Source: Bacteroidota bacterium
Lineage (GTDB): Bacteria > Bacteroidota > Bacteroidia > Chitinophagales > Chitinophagaceae
Direction of reading: 5' to 3'
DNA: 16,891 bases
NCBI GenBank assembly: GCA_947447835.1
Contig: CANFLP010000033.1
Coordinates: 1 to 16,891, forward strand
Position 1 is the stretch's first letter; every line of letters begins with the position of its first letter. Shown in pieces: positions 7,725 to 15,944 of this stretch. A program made the position numbers and the translations under genes. The notes below the pieces were generated by a model. That model made no database searches, had not been told where the DNA came from, and worked only from the letters and a program-made list of their open reading frames with translations.

Positions 7725-8075
7725 ATGCGCATTAGTCTAAAGAATTTAGAATTTTATGGCTTTCATGGTTTATATGAAGCTGAAAATAAAATGGGGAATA
7801 GTTTTAAGGTAGATGTAATCATTGACTTTAAACCAACCGTTGAAGTAGTTGATCAATTAGATCAAACTATTGACTATGTGCAAGTATTCAATAGGGTAAA
7901 AACTATTATGGCAATACCAACACCTTTACTCGAAACCCTTGTTTGTAAAATAGCTGATCAAGTTTTAGCTGATCATTCTATAGCAGAAAAAGTACAAGTT
8001 ACTATTACAAAACAAAAATTACCTATTGCTAATTTTGAAGGAGATACCTCGGTATCTATTGAGAAAATCAGATAG
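7725..8075 (+). CDS. folB: Dihydroneopterin aldolase
   Basis: 116-aa enzyme of folate synthesis, converting 7,8-dihydroneopterin to 6-hydroxymethyl-7,8-dihydropterin and glycolaldehyde; it works as an oligomer in the cytosol. The N-terminus FYGFHGLYEAEN with Glu20, the DYVQVFNRV segment with Tyr51, Glu70 in LLETL and Lys98 in KQKLPIANFEG align with the known active-site Glu, Tyr, Glu and Lys. It begins 10 nt after trxB. Its 3' end faces the MATE gene across 23 nt without a visible terminator. No other pterin-branch gene is nearby, though the same window holds a 5-formyl-THF cyclo-ligase. Confidence 0.93.
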   Translation: MRISLKNLEFYGFHGLYEAENKMGNSFKVDVIIDFKPTVEVVDQLDQTIDYVQVFNRVKTIMAIPTPLLETLVCKIADQVLADHSIAEKVQVTITKQKLPIANFEGDTSVSIEKIR

Positions 8076-8098
8076 TGTAATAATGTAATTGGAGGGGA

Positions 8099-9457
8099 TT
8101 AAATTTTCTTCCCTTTCCATTTAAATGATAGAATATAAAAGTAGGATGGTATTAGTAAACTAGTCCAATATATAATCTCACTCATCCAACCCACCGTTAT
8201 AGGCAGATTAAAGTATTCCATGGTTGTATATACGTATATCAAATAAATTACTATTGCCAACATTTCTATACGAAGTGTAATAGTGGAATTCCCAGTACCA
8301 GTTACAGCATTTAACCAAATAGTTGATATGGACATAATAAGTAGTGCAATAGAAACAACTCTTAGAACTGGAATAGAGGCATTAATAAAATCAGCACCTT
8401 GTCCATAGATAGATAAAAATTGAACTGCAAATAAGTTTAGTAAAATACAAACTGCTGCTGCAAAACCAAAGCTCCATGCCATTATTTTTCGAATTAAATA
8501 AATGACTTCCGTTTGTTTATTTTGACCAATGATATTACTTACCATAGTATTGGCAGTAGCTGCAAATGCCCAAGTGAAACTTCCAAAAAATCCAAAAATA
8601 TTGCGCATCGAATTTGATACCGCTAATGCTTGTTCACCTTTGTGCTCAATTAAAATGTAGAAAAATTCCCAACTTACAATGCTTATCATGTATTGCACCA
8701 TAATAGGAGCAGACTGAGAGAGAATTAATTGTATCATCTCCTTGTTAATACTCCAATTGCTAAATAAAGAAAATCTTTCCCCAATTTTTTGATAATGAAT
8801 CACTAAATAGATGACTAATAGACCAAGTCCCTCGGCAATAATGGAAGCGTATGCAGCACCCATGATTCCCATTTTGGCAAATCCAAAATGTCCAAAAATA
8901 AATGCATAGTCAAAAAAGATATTTACAATTGCCTCAGTTGCAGTACCAATAATTAAAAAATTACTTTGATTGGTGCCCACTAATAATGCGTTTCGCATTT
9001 GATAAATAAATAAAAATGGAAGCCCCCAAATTCTAATTTGCAAAAATTGTATGACTAGGTTTGCTCTTACGTTATCGTGTAATAATGCATGAAAAATGGA
9101 GGGTGCTACAAAATAGGTAAATGAAATTCCAAATACTGATAATAAGATTGAAATAAGCACGCCTTGTGAAAATAATATGCCAATTTCATCTGTTTTATTT
9201 TCTCCTGCTCTTCGTGAAATAAGCGCTTGTAGTCCATTATTTAATCCCTGACCCATTACACCAAAAATGAGGTAGTAAACTCCTGTAATGCCAGCAATTG
9301 CCAATGCTTGAGCGCTTAAAGCACCTAGAAATATATTATTTATAATAAAGTTTACTTGGGGAACGAGTATGGCTAATGCAATAGGTAAGGATATAGCAAG
9401 AATTTGCTTACTAGAAACGTTCACTTGTAAAGATGGGGTAGAGTTCAAATTGCTCAT
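8099..9457 (-). CDS. MATE-family multidrug/toxin exporter
   Basis: 452-aa polytopic inner-membrane protein of the MATE family, expected to expel cationic or hydrophobic compounds using a H+ or Na+ gradient. It is hydrophobic almost throughout, with about 12 membrane segments in two similar halves, the normal MATE size. Family-typical stretches are ISLPIALAILVPQVNFIINN near the N-terminus, the Gly-rich GQGLNNGLQALISRRAGE cytoplasmic loop, and GIMGAAYASIIAEG after segment 5. It stands alone on the minus strand, converging with folB and diverging from DUF3822 across 73 bp. The ATG at 9457 gives a normal hydrophilic N-terminal tail. Substrate unknown. Confidence 0.92.
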   Translation of the reverse strand: MSNLNSTPSLQVNVSSKQILAISLPIALAILVPQVNFIINNIFLGALSAQALAIAGITGVYYLIFGVMGQGLNNGLQALISRRAGENKTDEIGILFSQGVLISILLSVFGISFTYFVAPSIFHALLHDNVRANLVIQFLQIRIWGLPFLFIYQMRNALLVGTNQSNFLIIGTATEAIVNIFFDYAFIFGHFGFAKMGIMGAAYASIIAEGLGLLVIYLVIHYQKIGERFSLFSNWSINKEMIQLILSQSAPIMVQYMISIVSWEFFYILIEHKGEQALAVSNSMRNIFGFFGSFTWAFAATANTMVSNIIGQNKQTEVIYLIRKIMAWSFGFAAAVCILLNLFAVQFLSIYGQGADFINASIPVLRVVSIALLIMSISTIWLNAVTGTGNSTITLRIEMLAIVIYLIYVYTTMEYFNLPITVGWMSEIIYWTSLLIPSYFYILSFKWKGKKI

Positions 9458-9530
9458 ATTTCACAAATCTACAATTAGTTTTAGCAAAGAACTGCCCCTT
9501 TTTTTATATCATTGCATAAGATTTGACCCT

Positions 9531-10349
9531 ATGGCAAAAAAGAAAATCGGGATTTATACGAGTTTGGAAAGTACCTCCAACAATAAGGTGGAAGATTTAT
9601 ACTTAATAGTTGATAAGGAGAGTATTGTTTTTTCTGTAAAGAATAAGATTAAGAATGAATTTGTAGCTTTTGAACATTTTGAAAATAGTGCTGATAATAC
9701 TGGTTGGCATCAATTGGTTGCTTATTTGCAAAATAACTCAAAGCTAATTCAAGGAATTTATGGGAATGTTTATTTTGTTTGGAATAGTGCAAGATTTATT
9801 TTGACAAAAAAAATGGCTCATGAAGATAATTTAATGTATCAACAAGAATTAAGTTTTGTTCACGGGACTAACAACGAGGAAGAACTTTATATTACTCCAT
9901 ATGATGATCAATTTGTAATTCTATTTTCTGTACCAGATGCATTAAGTACTTTATTATCAAGATCTTTCCCGACAGGCAAATGGCATCATTTTGCTGAATA
10001 TGTGCTTGCAACAGAAGCTGATAATGACGCCTTGGTTTATGTATTTGAGAATAATTATTGTTTAAGACTCATTAAAGATGGTCGAACACAGTTAATTAAA
10101 TATTTCGCCATTGAAGGTAATGATCAAAATTGTTATAATATCATGAATGCATGTACTAATACTTCAATCGATTTAAATAATACCCATTTAAAAGTATGGG
10201 GTACTAATATTCAACAACAAGAATTCATTAATACCATTGCGCCATACTTTAATTCCTTAGCAATAATTGATGCACCTGACAATGGAGTTGGGGCTTCTTT
10301 AAATAGTAGTTATCCTAATCATATTTATTCCACTTATTTTATTTTTTAA
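9531..10349 (+). CDS. DUF3822 family protein of unknown function
   Basis: 272-aa soluble-looking protein resembling the DUF3822 family, which is almost restricted to Bacteroidota. No catalytic motif, signal peptide or membrane segment is apparent. The start MAKKKIGIYTS at 9531 was preferred because an upstream extension to 9369 would overlap the start of the divergent MATE gene and add an unrelated N-terminus. Its stop overlaps the rsmD start as TAATG, so the two are translationally coupled. DUF3822 next to rsmD is an arrangement I recall from other Bacteroidota. From memory, a structural-genomics member of the family was described with an actin-like ATPase fold; this must be checked. A link to ribosome maturation is inference from the neighbour only. 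Confidence 0.75.
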   Translation: MAKKKIGIYTSLESTSNNKVEDLYLIVDKESIVFSVKNKIKNEFVAFEHFENSADNTGWHQLVAYLQNNSKLIQGIYGNVYFVWNSARFILTKKMAHEDNLMYQQELSFVHGTNNEEELYITPYDDQFVILFSVPDALSTLLSRSFPTGKWHHFAEYVLATEADNDALVYVFENNYCLRLIKDGRTQLIKYFAIEGNDQNCYNIMNACTNTSIDLNNTHLKVWGTNIQQQEFINTIAPYFNSLAIIDAPDNGVGASLNSSYPNHIYSTYFIF

Positions 10350-10882
10350 TGAGAATTATATCTGGAAAATTTGGCGGTAGAAAAATAAATCCTCCTCATA
10401 ATATGCCTTATACAAGGCCTACTACTGATATTGCAAAGGAGGGCTTGTTTAATATATTACATAATAGGGTACTCATAGAAGGTGCTAGCACTTTAGATTT
10501 ATTTGGAGGTACTGGTTGCATTAGTTACGAGTTAGCTTCTAGAGGAGCAGAAAATTTGACAATTGTAGAAAAAGACAATCAAATGTTGGATTTTATAAAG
10601 AAAAATGTAGATACACTTAAAATAGAAAATGTTCAAATAATGCGTATGGACGTTTTTCAATTTTTGAACAGCTGTACCAGTCAATACGATATCATATTTG
10701 CTGGACCTCCTTATGCATTAAACACTATTGATGATTTACCTCGAATAATAGTTGAAAGAAAATTAATAAGCCCTGAAGGCTATTTTATATTAGAGCATAC
10801 CCCTAGAAACGACTATAAAAAGTTTCCAGGATATAGTTTTGAACGTAATTATGGCTCAACTATATTTAGTTTTTTTGAGTAA
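10349..10882 (+). CDS. rsmD: 16S rRNA (guanine(966)-N2)-methyltransferase
   Basis: 177-aa class I SAM-dependent methyltransferase that would methylate N2 of G966 (E. coli numbering) in the small subunit. The RsmD hallmark MRIISGKFGGRKI, the RPTTD motif (23-27), SAM-binding LDLFGGTG (49-56) and the acidic ribose contact in IVEKD are present. Motif IV reads FAGPPYAL with Gly119, where the family normally has Asp or Asn before PPY/PPF. That residue contacts the target amine in this class, so activity may be altered. The rest of the protein is intact and full-length. The start overlaps the DUF3822 stop by one base, and the cyclo-ligase gene follows after 8 nt. Confidence 0.92.
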   Translation: MRIISGKFGGRKINPPHNMPYTRPTTDIAKEGLFNILHNRVLIEGASTLDLFGGTGCISYELASRGAENLTIVEKDNQMLDFIKKNVDTLKIENVQIMRMDVFQFLNSCTSQYDIIFAGPPYALNTIDDLPRIIVERKLISPEGYFILEHTPRNDYKKFPGYSFERNYGSTIFSFFE

Positions 10883-10890
10883 ATTGTATC

Positions 10891-11454
10891 ATGTTAAAGT
10901 CAGAGGCAAGAAAATTATTATCGAGTAAACGCAAAGCGTTAACAGCATCTGATTGTTTAAAGTTGGATGATTTGTTATTAATTCAATTTCAAAGATTTGA
11001 TTGGGCAAATAAATATTGCATTGGTAATTTTTATCCAATGGAGGCGCATAATGAACCGAATTCATTATTACTAGCAAAATATTTACAAGCCATTATTCCT
11101 GGCCTTACAATGGCATATCCTAGAGTTCAATCAAATGAGCATTCGATGATTTTTTTTGCTGAAACCGAAACACTAAGTGAAAACAAATGGGGTATACAAG
11201 AGCCACTTCCATTAAACAAAGTGTTGCCTGAACAAATGGATGCCATATTGGTTCCTTTACTTGGTTTTGATGCAAATGGACAACGTGTTGGCTTTGGAAA
11301 AGGGTTTTATGATCGTTATTTTGAACATTACCCGTCCAATGGGTTAAGAATAGGCATTTCTTACTTTGAGCCTATCCCAAATATCGAGGATACCCACCAA
11401 TTTGACGTACCTTTAACGCATTGTATTACGCCTTGGAATAGTTATGAATTTTAA
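10891..11454 (+). CDS. ygfA: 5-formyltetrahydrofolate cyclo-ligase
   Basis: 187-aa cytosolic enzyme (5-FTHF cyclo-ligase, also called MTHFS) converting 5-formyl-THF and ATP to 5,10-methenyl-THF, thereby salvaging the storage folate. The signature segment runs from Val121 to Phe144: VPLLGFD, then GQRVGFGKGFYDRYF, containing the Gly-rich nucleotide/phosphate loop and the conserved YDR. The N-terminal basic helix (residues 3-15, with Arg7, Lys13, Arg14, Lys15) is also typical. It begins 8 nt after rsmD and overlaps lpxK by 11 nt. The length is normal and no anomaly is visible. Confidence 0.93.
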   Translation: MLKSEARKLLSSKRKALTASDCLKLDDLLLIQFQRFDWANKYCIGNFYPMEAHNEPNSLLLAKYLQAIIPGLTMAYPRVQSNEHSMIFFAETETLSENKWGIQEPLPLNKVLPEQMDAILVPLLGFDANGQRVGFGKGFYDRYFEHYPSNGLRIGISYFEPIPNIEDTHQFDVPLTHCITPWNSYEF

Positions 11455-12532
11455 TAACATCTTTTTAAAATCTTTTAGGGTTTTACTTTTACCATTTGCC
11501 ATATTGTATGGGTGGATCGTTTCTTTGAGAAATTGGTTGTACAATAAACAATATTTAAAGTCGGTAAAATTTAATGTCCCTATGATTTGTGTTGGTAACC
11601 TATCATTAGGAGGTACTGGTAAATCTCCGATGGTGGAACATTTGCTTTCGATACTTTCAGATCAATACAAATTAGCAACATTAAGTAGGGGTTACAAACG
11701 AAAAACCAAAGGGTATGCATTAGCTAATAATAATACAACAGCTTTAGAAATTGGAGACGAGCCTATGCAATTTCACATTAAACATCCAAATGTATCCGTT
11801 GCAGTGTGTGAAAGAAGAATAGAAGCAATTCCTCAGCTTATTCAAGACGTGCCAGATATACAAGCTATTATTTTAGATGATGCTTTTCAACATAGAGAAA
11901 TTGTAGCAGGGTTTAATATCGTATTGACCGACTACAATAATTTATACTGTGATGATATCTTTTTTCCAACTGGCGACTTAAGAGATGAGCGTAAGTCTGC
12001 AAAGAGAGCTGATATTATTGTAGTTACAAAATGCCCTGCTAATTTATCAGAAATTGAACGCGATGAAATTATAGATAAATTATATCCAGAGCAACATCAA
12101 AGTGTATTTTTTACTTGTATAGCATATGAGACACCGTATCATATATATAATCCAAGTGAACAATGGGTACTCACCATGCGGGATGAAGTTTTACTAGTAT
12201 GTGGTATTGCTAATCCATTGCCTTTAAAAGAATATTTACACGAAAACACACATACATATTATCAAATCAGTTATAGTGATCATCATATATTTTCGATTGA
12301 GGATTTAAATGAAATCAAAGAAAAATTCGATCAAATAACATCAAAGAGCAAGCTAATTTTAACAACCGAAAAAGATGCAGTTAGATTGGTTAAATACACG
12401 GAGGAATTACATGATATCCCTTTATATGTATTACCAATAAAACCTCATTTCTTATTTGATGCCGAACAGGTATTTAATAAATTGGTTATTAATTATCTTG
12501 CACAATTTTATACAAACAAAAATGGGAACTAA
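11444..12532 (+). CDS. lpxK: Tetraacyldisaccharide 4'-kinase
   Basis: 362-aa inner-membrane-associated kinase that phosphorylates the 4' position of tetraacyldisaccharide-1-phosphate to make lipid IVA in lipid A synthesis, which shows an outer-membrane (Gram-negative) organism. An N-terminal hydrophobic helix (about 9-27) precedes the P-loop GNLSLGGTGKSP (51-62), the motif LSRGYKRK (80-87), GDEP (104-107) and DDAFQHR (145-151), all characteristic of LpxK. It overlaps the cyclo-ligase by 11 nt at its start and rnr by 11 nt at its end, so translation of all three is probably coupled. Confidence 0.95.
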   Translation: MNFNNIFLKSFRVLLLPFAILYGWIVSLRNWLYNKQYLKSVKFNVPMICVGNLSLGGTGKSPMVEHLLSILSDQYKLATLSRGYKRKTKGYALANNNTTALEIGDEPMQFHIKHPNVSVAVCERRIEAIPQLIQDVPDIQAIILDDAFQHREIVAGFNIVLTDYNNLYCDDIFFPTGDLRDERKSAKRADIIVVTKCPANLSEIERDEIIDKLYPEQHQSVFFTCIAYETPYHIYNPSEQWVLTMRDEVLLVCGIANPLPLKEYLHENTHTYYQISYSDHHIFSIEDLNEIKEKFDQITSKSKLILTTEKDAVRLVKYTEELHDIPLYVLPIKPHFLFDAEQVFNKLVINYLAQFYTNKNGN

Positions 12533-14504
12533 GAAGAGTTCGACAAAGAAGTCGACAAAAAAAACACACAAAACAACAAAACAGACCAATATAGTTACCA
12601 CCTATCGAGGGGTATTGGATATTGCTAAATCGGGTATGGGATTTGTAATGGTACCTAATATGGAAAACGATATTCTTGTTTTCCCTACCGATTTTAACAC
12701 TGCTTTAAAAGGAGATGAAGTAGCAGTAAAAATTACAAAAATTAGACAGGGTTCGGGAAAGAAAGAGGGTAAAGTATTAGAAGTATTAAAAAGAAAACAG
12801 GTCTCATTTGCAGGTACAATGCAAGTAATGGAACGAACTGCCTTTTTTATTCCTAGCTCAATATATCCAATGCCTGACATTTACGTTCCAATGAACAAAT
12901 TAAAAGGAGCAAAGGATAAGGATCGTGTAATTGTTCAATTAACTAAATGGGAAAATGCCAATCGTAAACCTGAAGGTGAAGTGGTGAGTGTATTTACTCC
13001 AGAACAAGAGAATGATTTAGCCATGAAATCGATTGTTGCTGAAGCCGGATTTAGTTTAGAATTTACTGAAGAGACATTAGCATTTGCAAGATCATTAAGC
13101 GACAAAATCACTGAGCAAGAAATTGCTAAAAGAAAGGATTATAGAAAGGTTTTAACTTTCACTATTGATCCTGTTGATGCAAAAGATTTTGATGATGCCA
13201 TTTCGTTTCAGCAATTAGAAAATGGGAACATTGAAATAGGTGTGCATATTGCCGATGTTAGTCATTTTTTACAACCAGATACCGCTATTGATAAGGAAGC
13301 ATATGAACGTGCTACGTCAGTTTATTTACCTGATAGAGTCTATCCAATGTTGCCAGAACGTATCTCAAATGAATTATGTTCTTTAAGGCCTCATGAGGAA
13401 AAATTAACCTTCTCTGCAACCTTTGAAATTAACAATCAAGGAAAAGTAGAAAGTACATGGTTTGGCAAAACAATCATCTATTCAGATAGACGTTTTACTT
13501 ACGAGCAAGTACAAGAAATTATAGATACGAAGCAAGGTGACCATGCTGTTGAAATACTTTGGTTATTGGATTTTACTCAAAAATTAAGAAAGGCGCGTTT
13601 TGATAATGGGGCTATTAATTTTTCTTCTCAGGAAGTGAGATTTACTTTAGATGAGAAAGGGAAACCAATTGGTATTACTGTAAAAGAGAGCAAAGAATCA
13701 CATCAATTAATTGAGGAATTAATGCTTAAAGCAAATCAATTGATAGCTGAAAAAATGGGTCAGGTTAAAATTAAAAAAGAGCCTATACCATTCCCTTATC
13801 GTGTACATGATCAACCAAATGAGGATAAATTAGCACCATTTGTTGCTTTTGCTAAGTCACATGGTTATCCTTTTGATATTAGTACACCAGATCATATTGC
13901 TCATAGTTTTAATGCTTTAATGTTAGCGGCTCATGGTAAACCAGAACAACATGTTTTAGAACAATTAGGTATCAGAACCATGTCAAAAGCGGTTTACACA
14001 ACCAATAATATTGGACACTACGGTTTAGGTTTTGAAAATTATTGTCATTTCACATCACCCATTCGTCGTTACCCAGATGTTTTAGTACATAGGGTAGTGC
14101 AATCGGTATTATTGGGAAATCCAATGAACGATGCCTCCATGGAAGAAAAATGTGTGCATTGTAGTGAGCGTGAACGAGCAGCAATGGAAGCAGAAAGAGC
14201 TTCAAATAAATACAAGCAGGTAGAGTTTATGAGCCAATTCCTTGGACATACTTTTGAAGGCGTTATAAGTGGTGTATCTAGTTTTGGATTCTTTGTTGAA
14301 ACCGTAGAACACAAATGTGAGGGCTTGGTAAGTATAACTTCATTGTCTCGTATTGATGATTTTAGACTAGTAGAAACAAATTATTCCTTAGTAGGCTTAA
14401 GATCGGGTCGAAAGTTTAGCATGGGAGATAAAATTATGGTTAAAGTGGTAGCAGCTAATTTAGAAAAGCGCCAATTAGATTTTGAGTGGGAACCAAGTAA
14501 ATAA
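12522..14504 (+). CDS. rnr: Ribonuclease R (RNB-family 3'-5' exoribonuclease)
   Basis: 660-aa processive 3'-to-5' exoribonuclease for structured RNA, mRNA and rRNA decay. Order: a Lys/Thr/Ser-rich basic tail (2-25), cold-shock/OB domains (about 26-160), the RNB catalytic domain from about 205, and a C-terminal S1 domain (575-660, starting GHTFEGVISG). The metal-binding motif IDPVDAKDFDDAI supplies Asp216, Asp222, Asp224 and Asp225. The frame stays open to 12456 inside lpxK, but that stretch merely re-reads lpxK sequence; the ATG at 12522 gives an 11-nt overlap, like the previous junction, and the expected N-terminus. The protein ends right after S1 and lacks the basic C-terminal tail of E. 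coli RNase R. It is the last gene of the operon, before a terminator. Confidence 0.94.
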   Translation: MGTKKSSTKKSTKKTHKTTKQTNIVTTYRGVLDIAKSGMGFVMVPNMENDILVFPTDFNTALKGDEVAVKITKIRQGSGKKEGKVLEVLKRKQVSFAGTMQVMERTAFFIPSSIYPMPDIYVPMNKLKGAKDKDRVIVQLTKWENANRKPEGEVVSVFTPEQENDLAMKSIVAEAGFSLEFTEETLAFARSLSDKITEQEIAKRKDYRKVLTFTIDPVDAKDFDDAISFQQLENGNIEIGVHIADVSHFLQPDTAIDKEAYERATSVYLPDRVYPMLPERISNELCSLRPHEEKLTFSATFEINNQGKVESTWFGKTIIYSDRRFTYEQVQEIIDTKQGDHAVEILWLLDFTQKLRKARFDNGAINFSSQEVRFTLDEKGKPIGITVKESKESHQLIEELMLKANQLIAEKMGQVKIKKEPIPFPYRVHDQPNEDKLAPFVAFAKSHGYPFDISTPDHIAHSFNALMLAAHGKPEQHVLEQLGIRTMSKAVYTTNNIGHYGLGFENYCHFTSPIRRYPDVLVHRVVQSVLLGNPMNDASMEEKCVHCSERERAAMEAERASNKYKQVEFMSQFLGHTFEGVISGVSSFGFFVETVEHKCEGLVSITSLSRIDDFRLVETNYSLVGLRSGRKFSMGDKIMVKVVAANLEKRQLDFEWEPSK

Positions 14505-14522
14505 CTTTACGTTCAAATCATA

Positions 14523-14548
14523 AAAAAGCCTCCAACTGGAGGCTTTTT
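14523..14548. terminator. Bidirectional intrinsic terminator
   Basis: AAAAAGCCTCCA (14523-14534) is perfectly complementary to TGGAGGCTTTTT (14537-14548), leaving a minimal loop. A-runs and T-runs flank the GC stem on both sides. It sits 18 nt after the rnr stop and 5 nt beyond the stop of the converging saccharopine reductase gene, so it can end both transcripts. Confidence 0.9.
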
Positions 14549-14553
14549 CGTTT

Positions 14554-15864
14554 CTACAATTCGGTTTCAGTAAAGCAAATCCCTTCCTGGGCCAAAGATT
14601 TTAATATTGGGGTGTAAATGCTTGGATGTATAGGAATATGTAAACCTGTAAGTGTAATTTCTCCTTTTAAATAAGCGCAAACGCCCATTGCTAAAGGCAA
14701 TCCTACAGTAGTCGCCATAGCTGTTTGTTCATCATTAACGCCTTTTAAAACCAGGCTGCTTTGAATAGAATGTGTTTTATTTTCAAGGATATAGGTAATC
14801 TCATGCATCATCACCACCATGTCTTTATCATCCTTAGATAGCTTCCATTTTGCTTCTAATAGCCATTGGAGAATTGAAGCATTATTATTAAAGTTGGGTG
14901 GAATAATGGTAGCATCTTCTAATCCAATGAAAAGTAATTGCTCTTTAAGATTTTTGTCTTGTAGCATCGCAGTATAAACATCCTGTAGTAATTGCGTATT
15001 TAAATGTGCTTTAAACCAACCATTAACAGTTTCATTTTCTTTCAATTGGATAATATCTTCGCTGGTTAAACCTAATTGAATAATAGCATCCCAGCCACTA
15101 CAAAATGCAGTATTCCTTAAAGTGGTACGAACAAAATCGGTTACTCCATTTAGGGTATAGGTATCGATATAAGATAATGAGTTTCGATTTGGATAATAAG
15201 AAAGCTGACCAATGCTTGGAACTTGAATAGTTGGACCATTGTGAAATAGCTGCTCATAAGTTTGTTCTTTAGTTTTGCCAGCTTCCAAATAGATAGCACC
15301 AGCCTTACCCGCCAAAATGATATTTCTAGGGTTCCAGCTAATCTTATAATGCCACGGGTTGTTGTCATTTTCAGGAGCAATTAAACCCCCGCAATGGGAC
15401 TTAAAACCGGTAATAACACCCCCTTTATTTTGAATACGATGAATTAATTCCATCGCACTCATATGATCTATTCCTGGATCCAAGCCCATTTCACACAAAA
15501 AGAGTAAATTTTTAGATTTAATTTCAGTTTCTAATGCCTTCATATTTTCATCCACATAGGATGCTGTAAAAAGAGGCTTGTTTAGTGAAACACAATCCTT
15601 AGCCACCAAAATATGTAGGAAGGCTGGCAGCATTGAAACTACTACATCAGCATCTATAATAAAATCATTTCTGAGATTTTCATTTTCTATGTCAAAGCCA
15701 ACGGCATGGCCATTTATAGCATTATCCCATTTGGACTCGGCTAGTTCTTTATTGCCATCAGCCAACACAATATGCCATCCATTTTCCACTGCTTTTTTCT
15801 GTAAATATTGGATTAACACAGTTGCAGATTTACCTGCGCCAAGTACTAAAATTCTTGCACTCAT
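14554..15864 (-). CDS. Saccharopine reductase-like dehydrogenase
   Basis: 436-aa cytosolic NAD(P)-dependent oxidoreductase of the saccharopine dehydrogenase (L-glutamate-forming, LYS9-like) family. The N-terminal Rossmann motif is GAGKSA (9-14); a conserved GLDPGIDH (127-134) follows, then the substrate-domain segment SHCGGLIAPE with NPWHYKISWNPR (about 156-180), which matches the yeast LYS9 signature closely. A TTG at 15873 would add three residues, but MSARILVLGAG from the ATG at 15864 is the natural start. The partner enzyme that makes saccharopine is not in this window. In such genomes the enzyme could act in lysine breakdown or on a related opine-like adduct; the exact reaction is inferred from the family. 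It stands as a single-gene unit, divergent from gyrA. Confidence 0.88.
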   Translation of the reverse strand: MSARILVLGAGKSATVLIQYLQKKAVENGWHIVLADGNKELAESKWDNAINGHAVGFDIENENLRNDFIIDADVVVSMLPAFLHILVAKDCVSLNKPLFTASYVDENMKALETEIKSKNLLFLCEMGLDPGIDHMSAMELIHRIQNKGGVITGFKSHCGGLIAPENDNNPWHYKISWNPRNIILAGKAGAIYLEAGKTKEQTYEQLFHNGPTIQVPSIGQLSYYPNRNSLSYIDTYTLNGVTDFVRTTLRNTAFCSGWDAIIQLGLTSEDIIQLKENETVNGWFKAHLNTQLLQDVYTAMLQDKNLKEQLLFIGLEDATIIPPNFNNNASILQWLLEAKWKLSKDDKDMVVMMHEITYILENKTHSIQSSLVLKGVNDEQTAMATTVGLPLAMGVCAYLKGEITLTGLHIPIHPSIYTPILKSLAQEGICFTETEL

Positions 15865-15885
15865 AGTCTTCAATTTTTAGCTTTG
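15855..15885 (+). promoter_or_regulatory. Candidate gyrA promoter (TTG-20-TAGCTTTG)
   Basis: TTG at 15855-15857 and TAGCTTTG at 15878-15885 have the same 20-nt spacing as the rpoD promoter and a perfect TAnnTTTG element. It overlaps the first codons of the divergent saccharopine reductase gene and would give gyrA a leader of about 170 nt. A second, poorer candidate is TTTG at 16014 with AAATTTTG at 16034. Which is used is unknown. Confidence 0.4.
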
Positions 15886-15913
15886 TAAAATGGTCAATTA
15901 AAGTTAGTATTTA

Positions 15914-15944
15914 TTACCCACAAATGCTTCTAAATTGTGGATAA
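15914..15944. promoter_or_regulatory. Inverted pair of DnaA-box-like 9-mers upstream of gyrA
   Basis: TGTGGATAA at 15936-15944 is the exact reverse complement of the DnaA box TTATCCACA. TTACCCACA at 15914-15922 is the same box with one change, in opposite orientation, 13 bp away. Together they form an interrupted palindrome (9 of 10 pairs from 15914-15923 to 15935-15944). It may be a DnaA-controlled site of gyrA or of the divergent gene, or simply a hairpin. Confidence 0.45.

Noticed and set aside
8076..8098. Terminator between folB and the converging MATE gene
   Set aside because: The 23 bases contain no inverted repeat or T-run; transcripts probably end within or beyond the opposite gene.
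9464..9471. TAGATTTG on the minus strand as a promoter for the MATE gene
   Set aside because: It would start transcription almost at the ATG, and no -33 TTTG lies at the right spacing; the nearest is only 13 nt away.
9369..9530. N-terminal extension of the DUF3822 protein
   Set aside because: It would overlap the start of the divergent MATE gene by 89 bases and has no family character; the ATG at 9531 is the natural start.
12456..12521. N-terminal extension of RNase R into lpxK
   Set aside because: It translates lpxK sequence out of frame into an unrelated hydrophobic stretch; the ATG at 12522 gives a normal short overlap.
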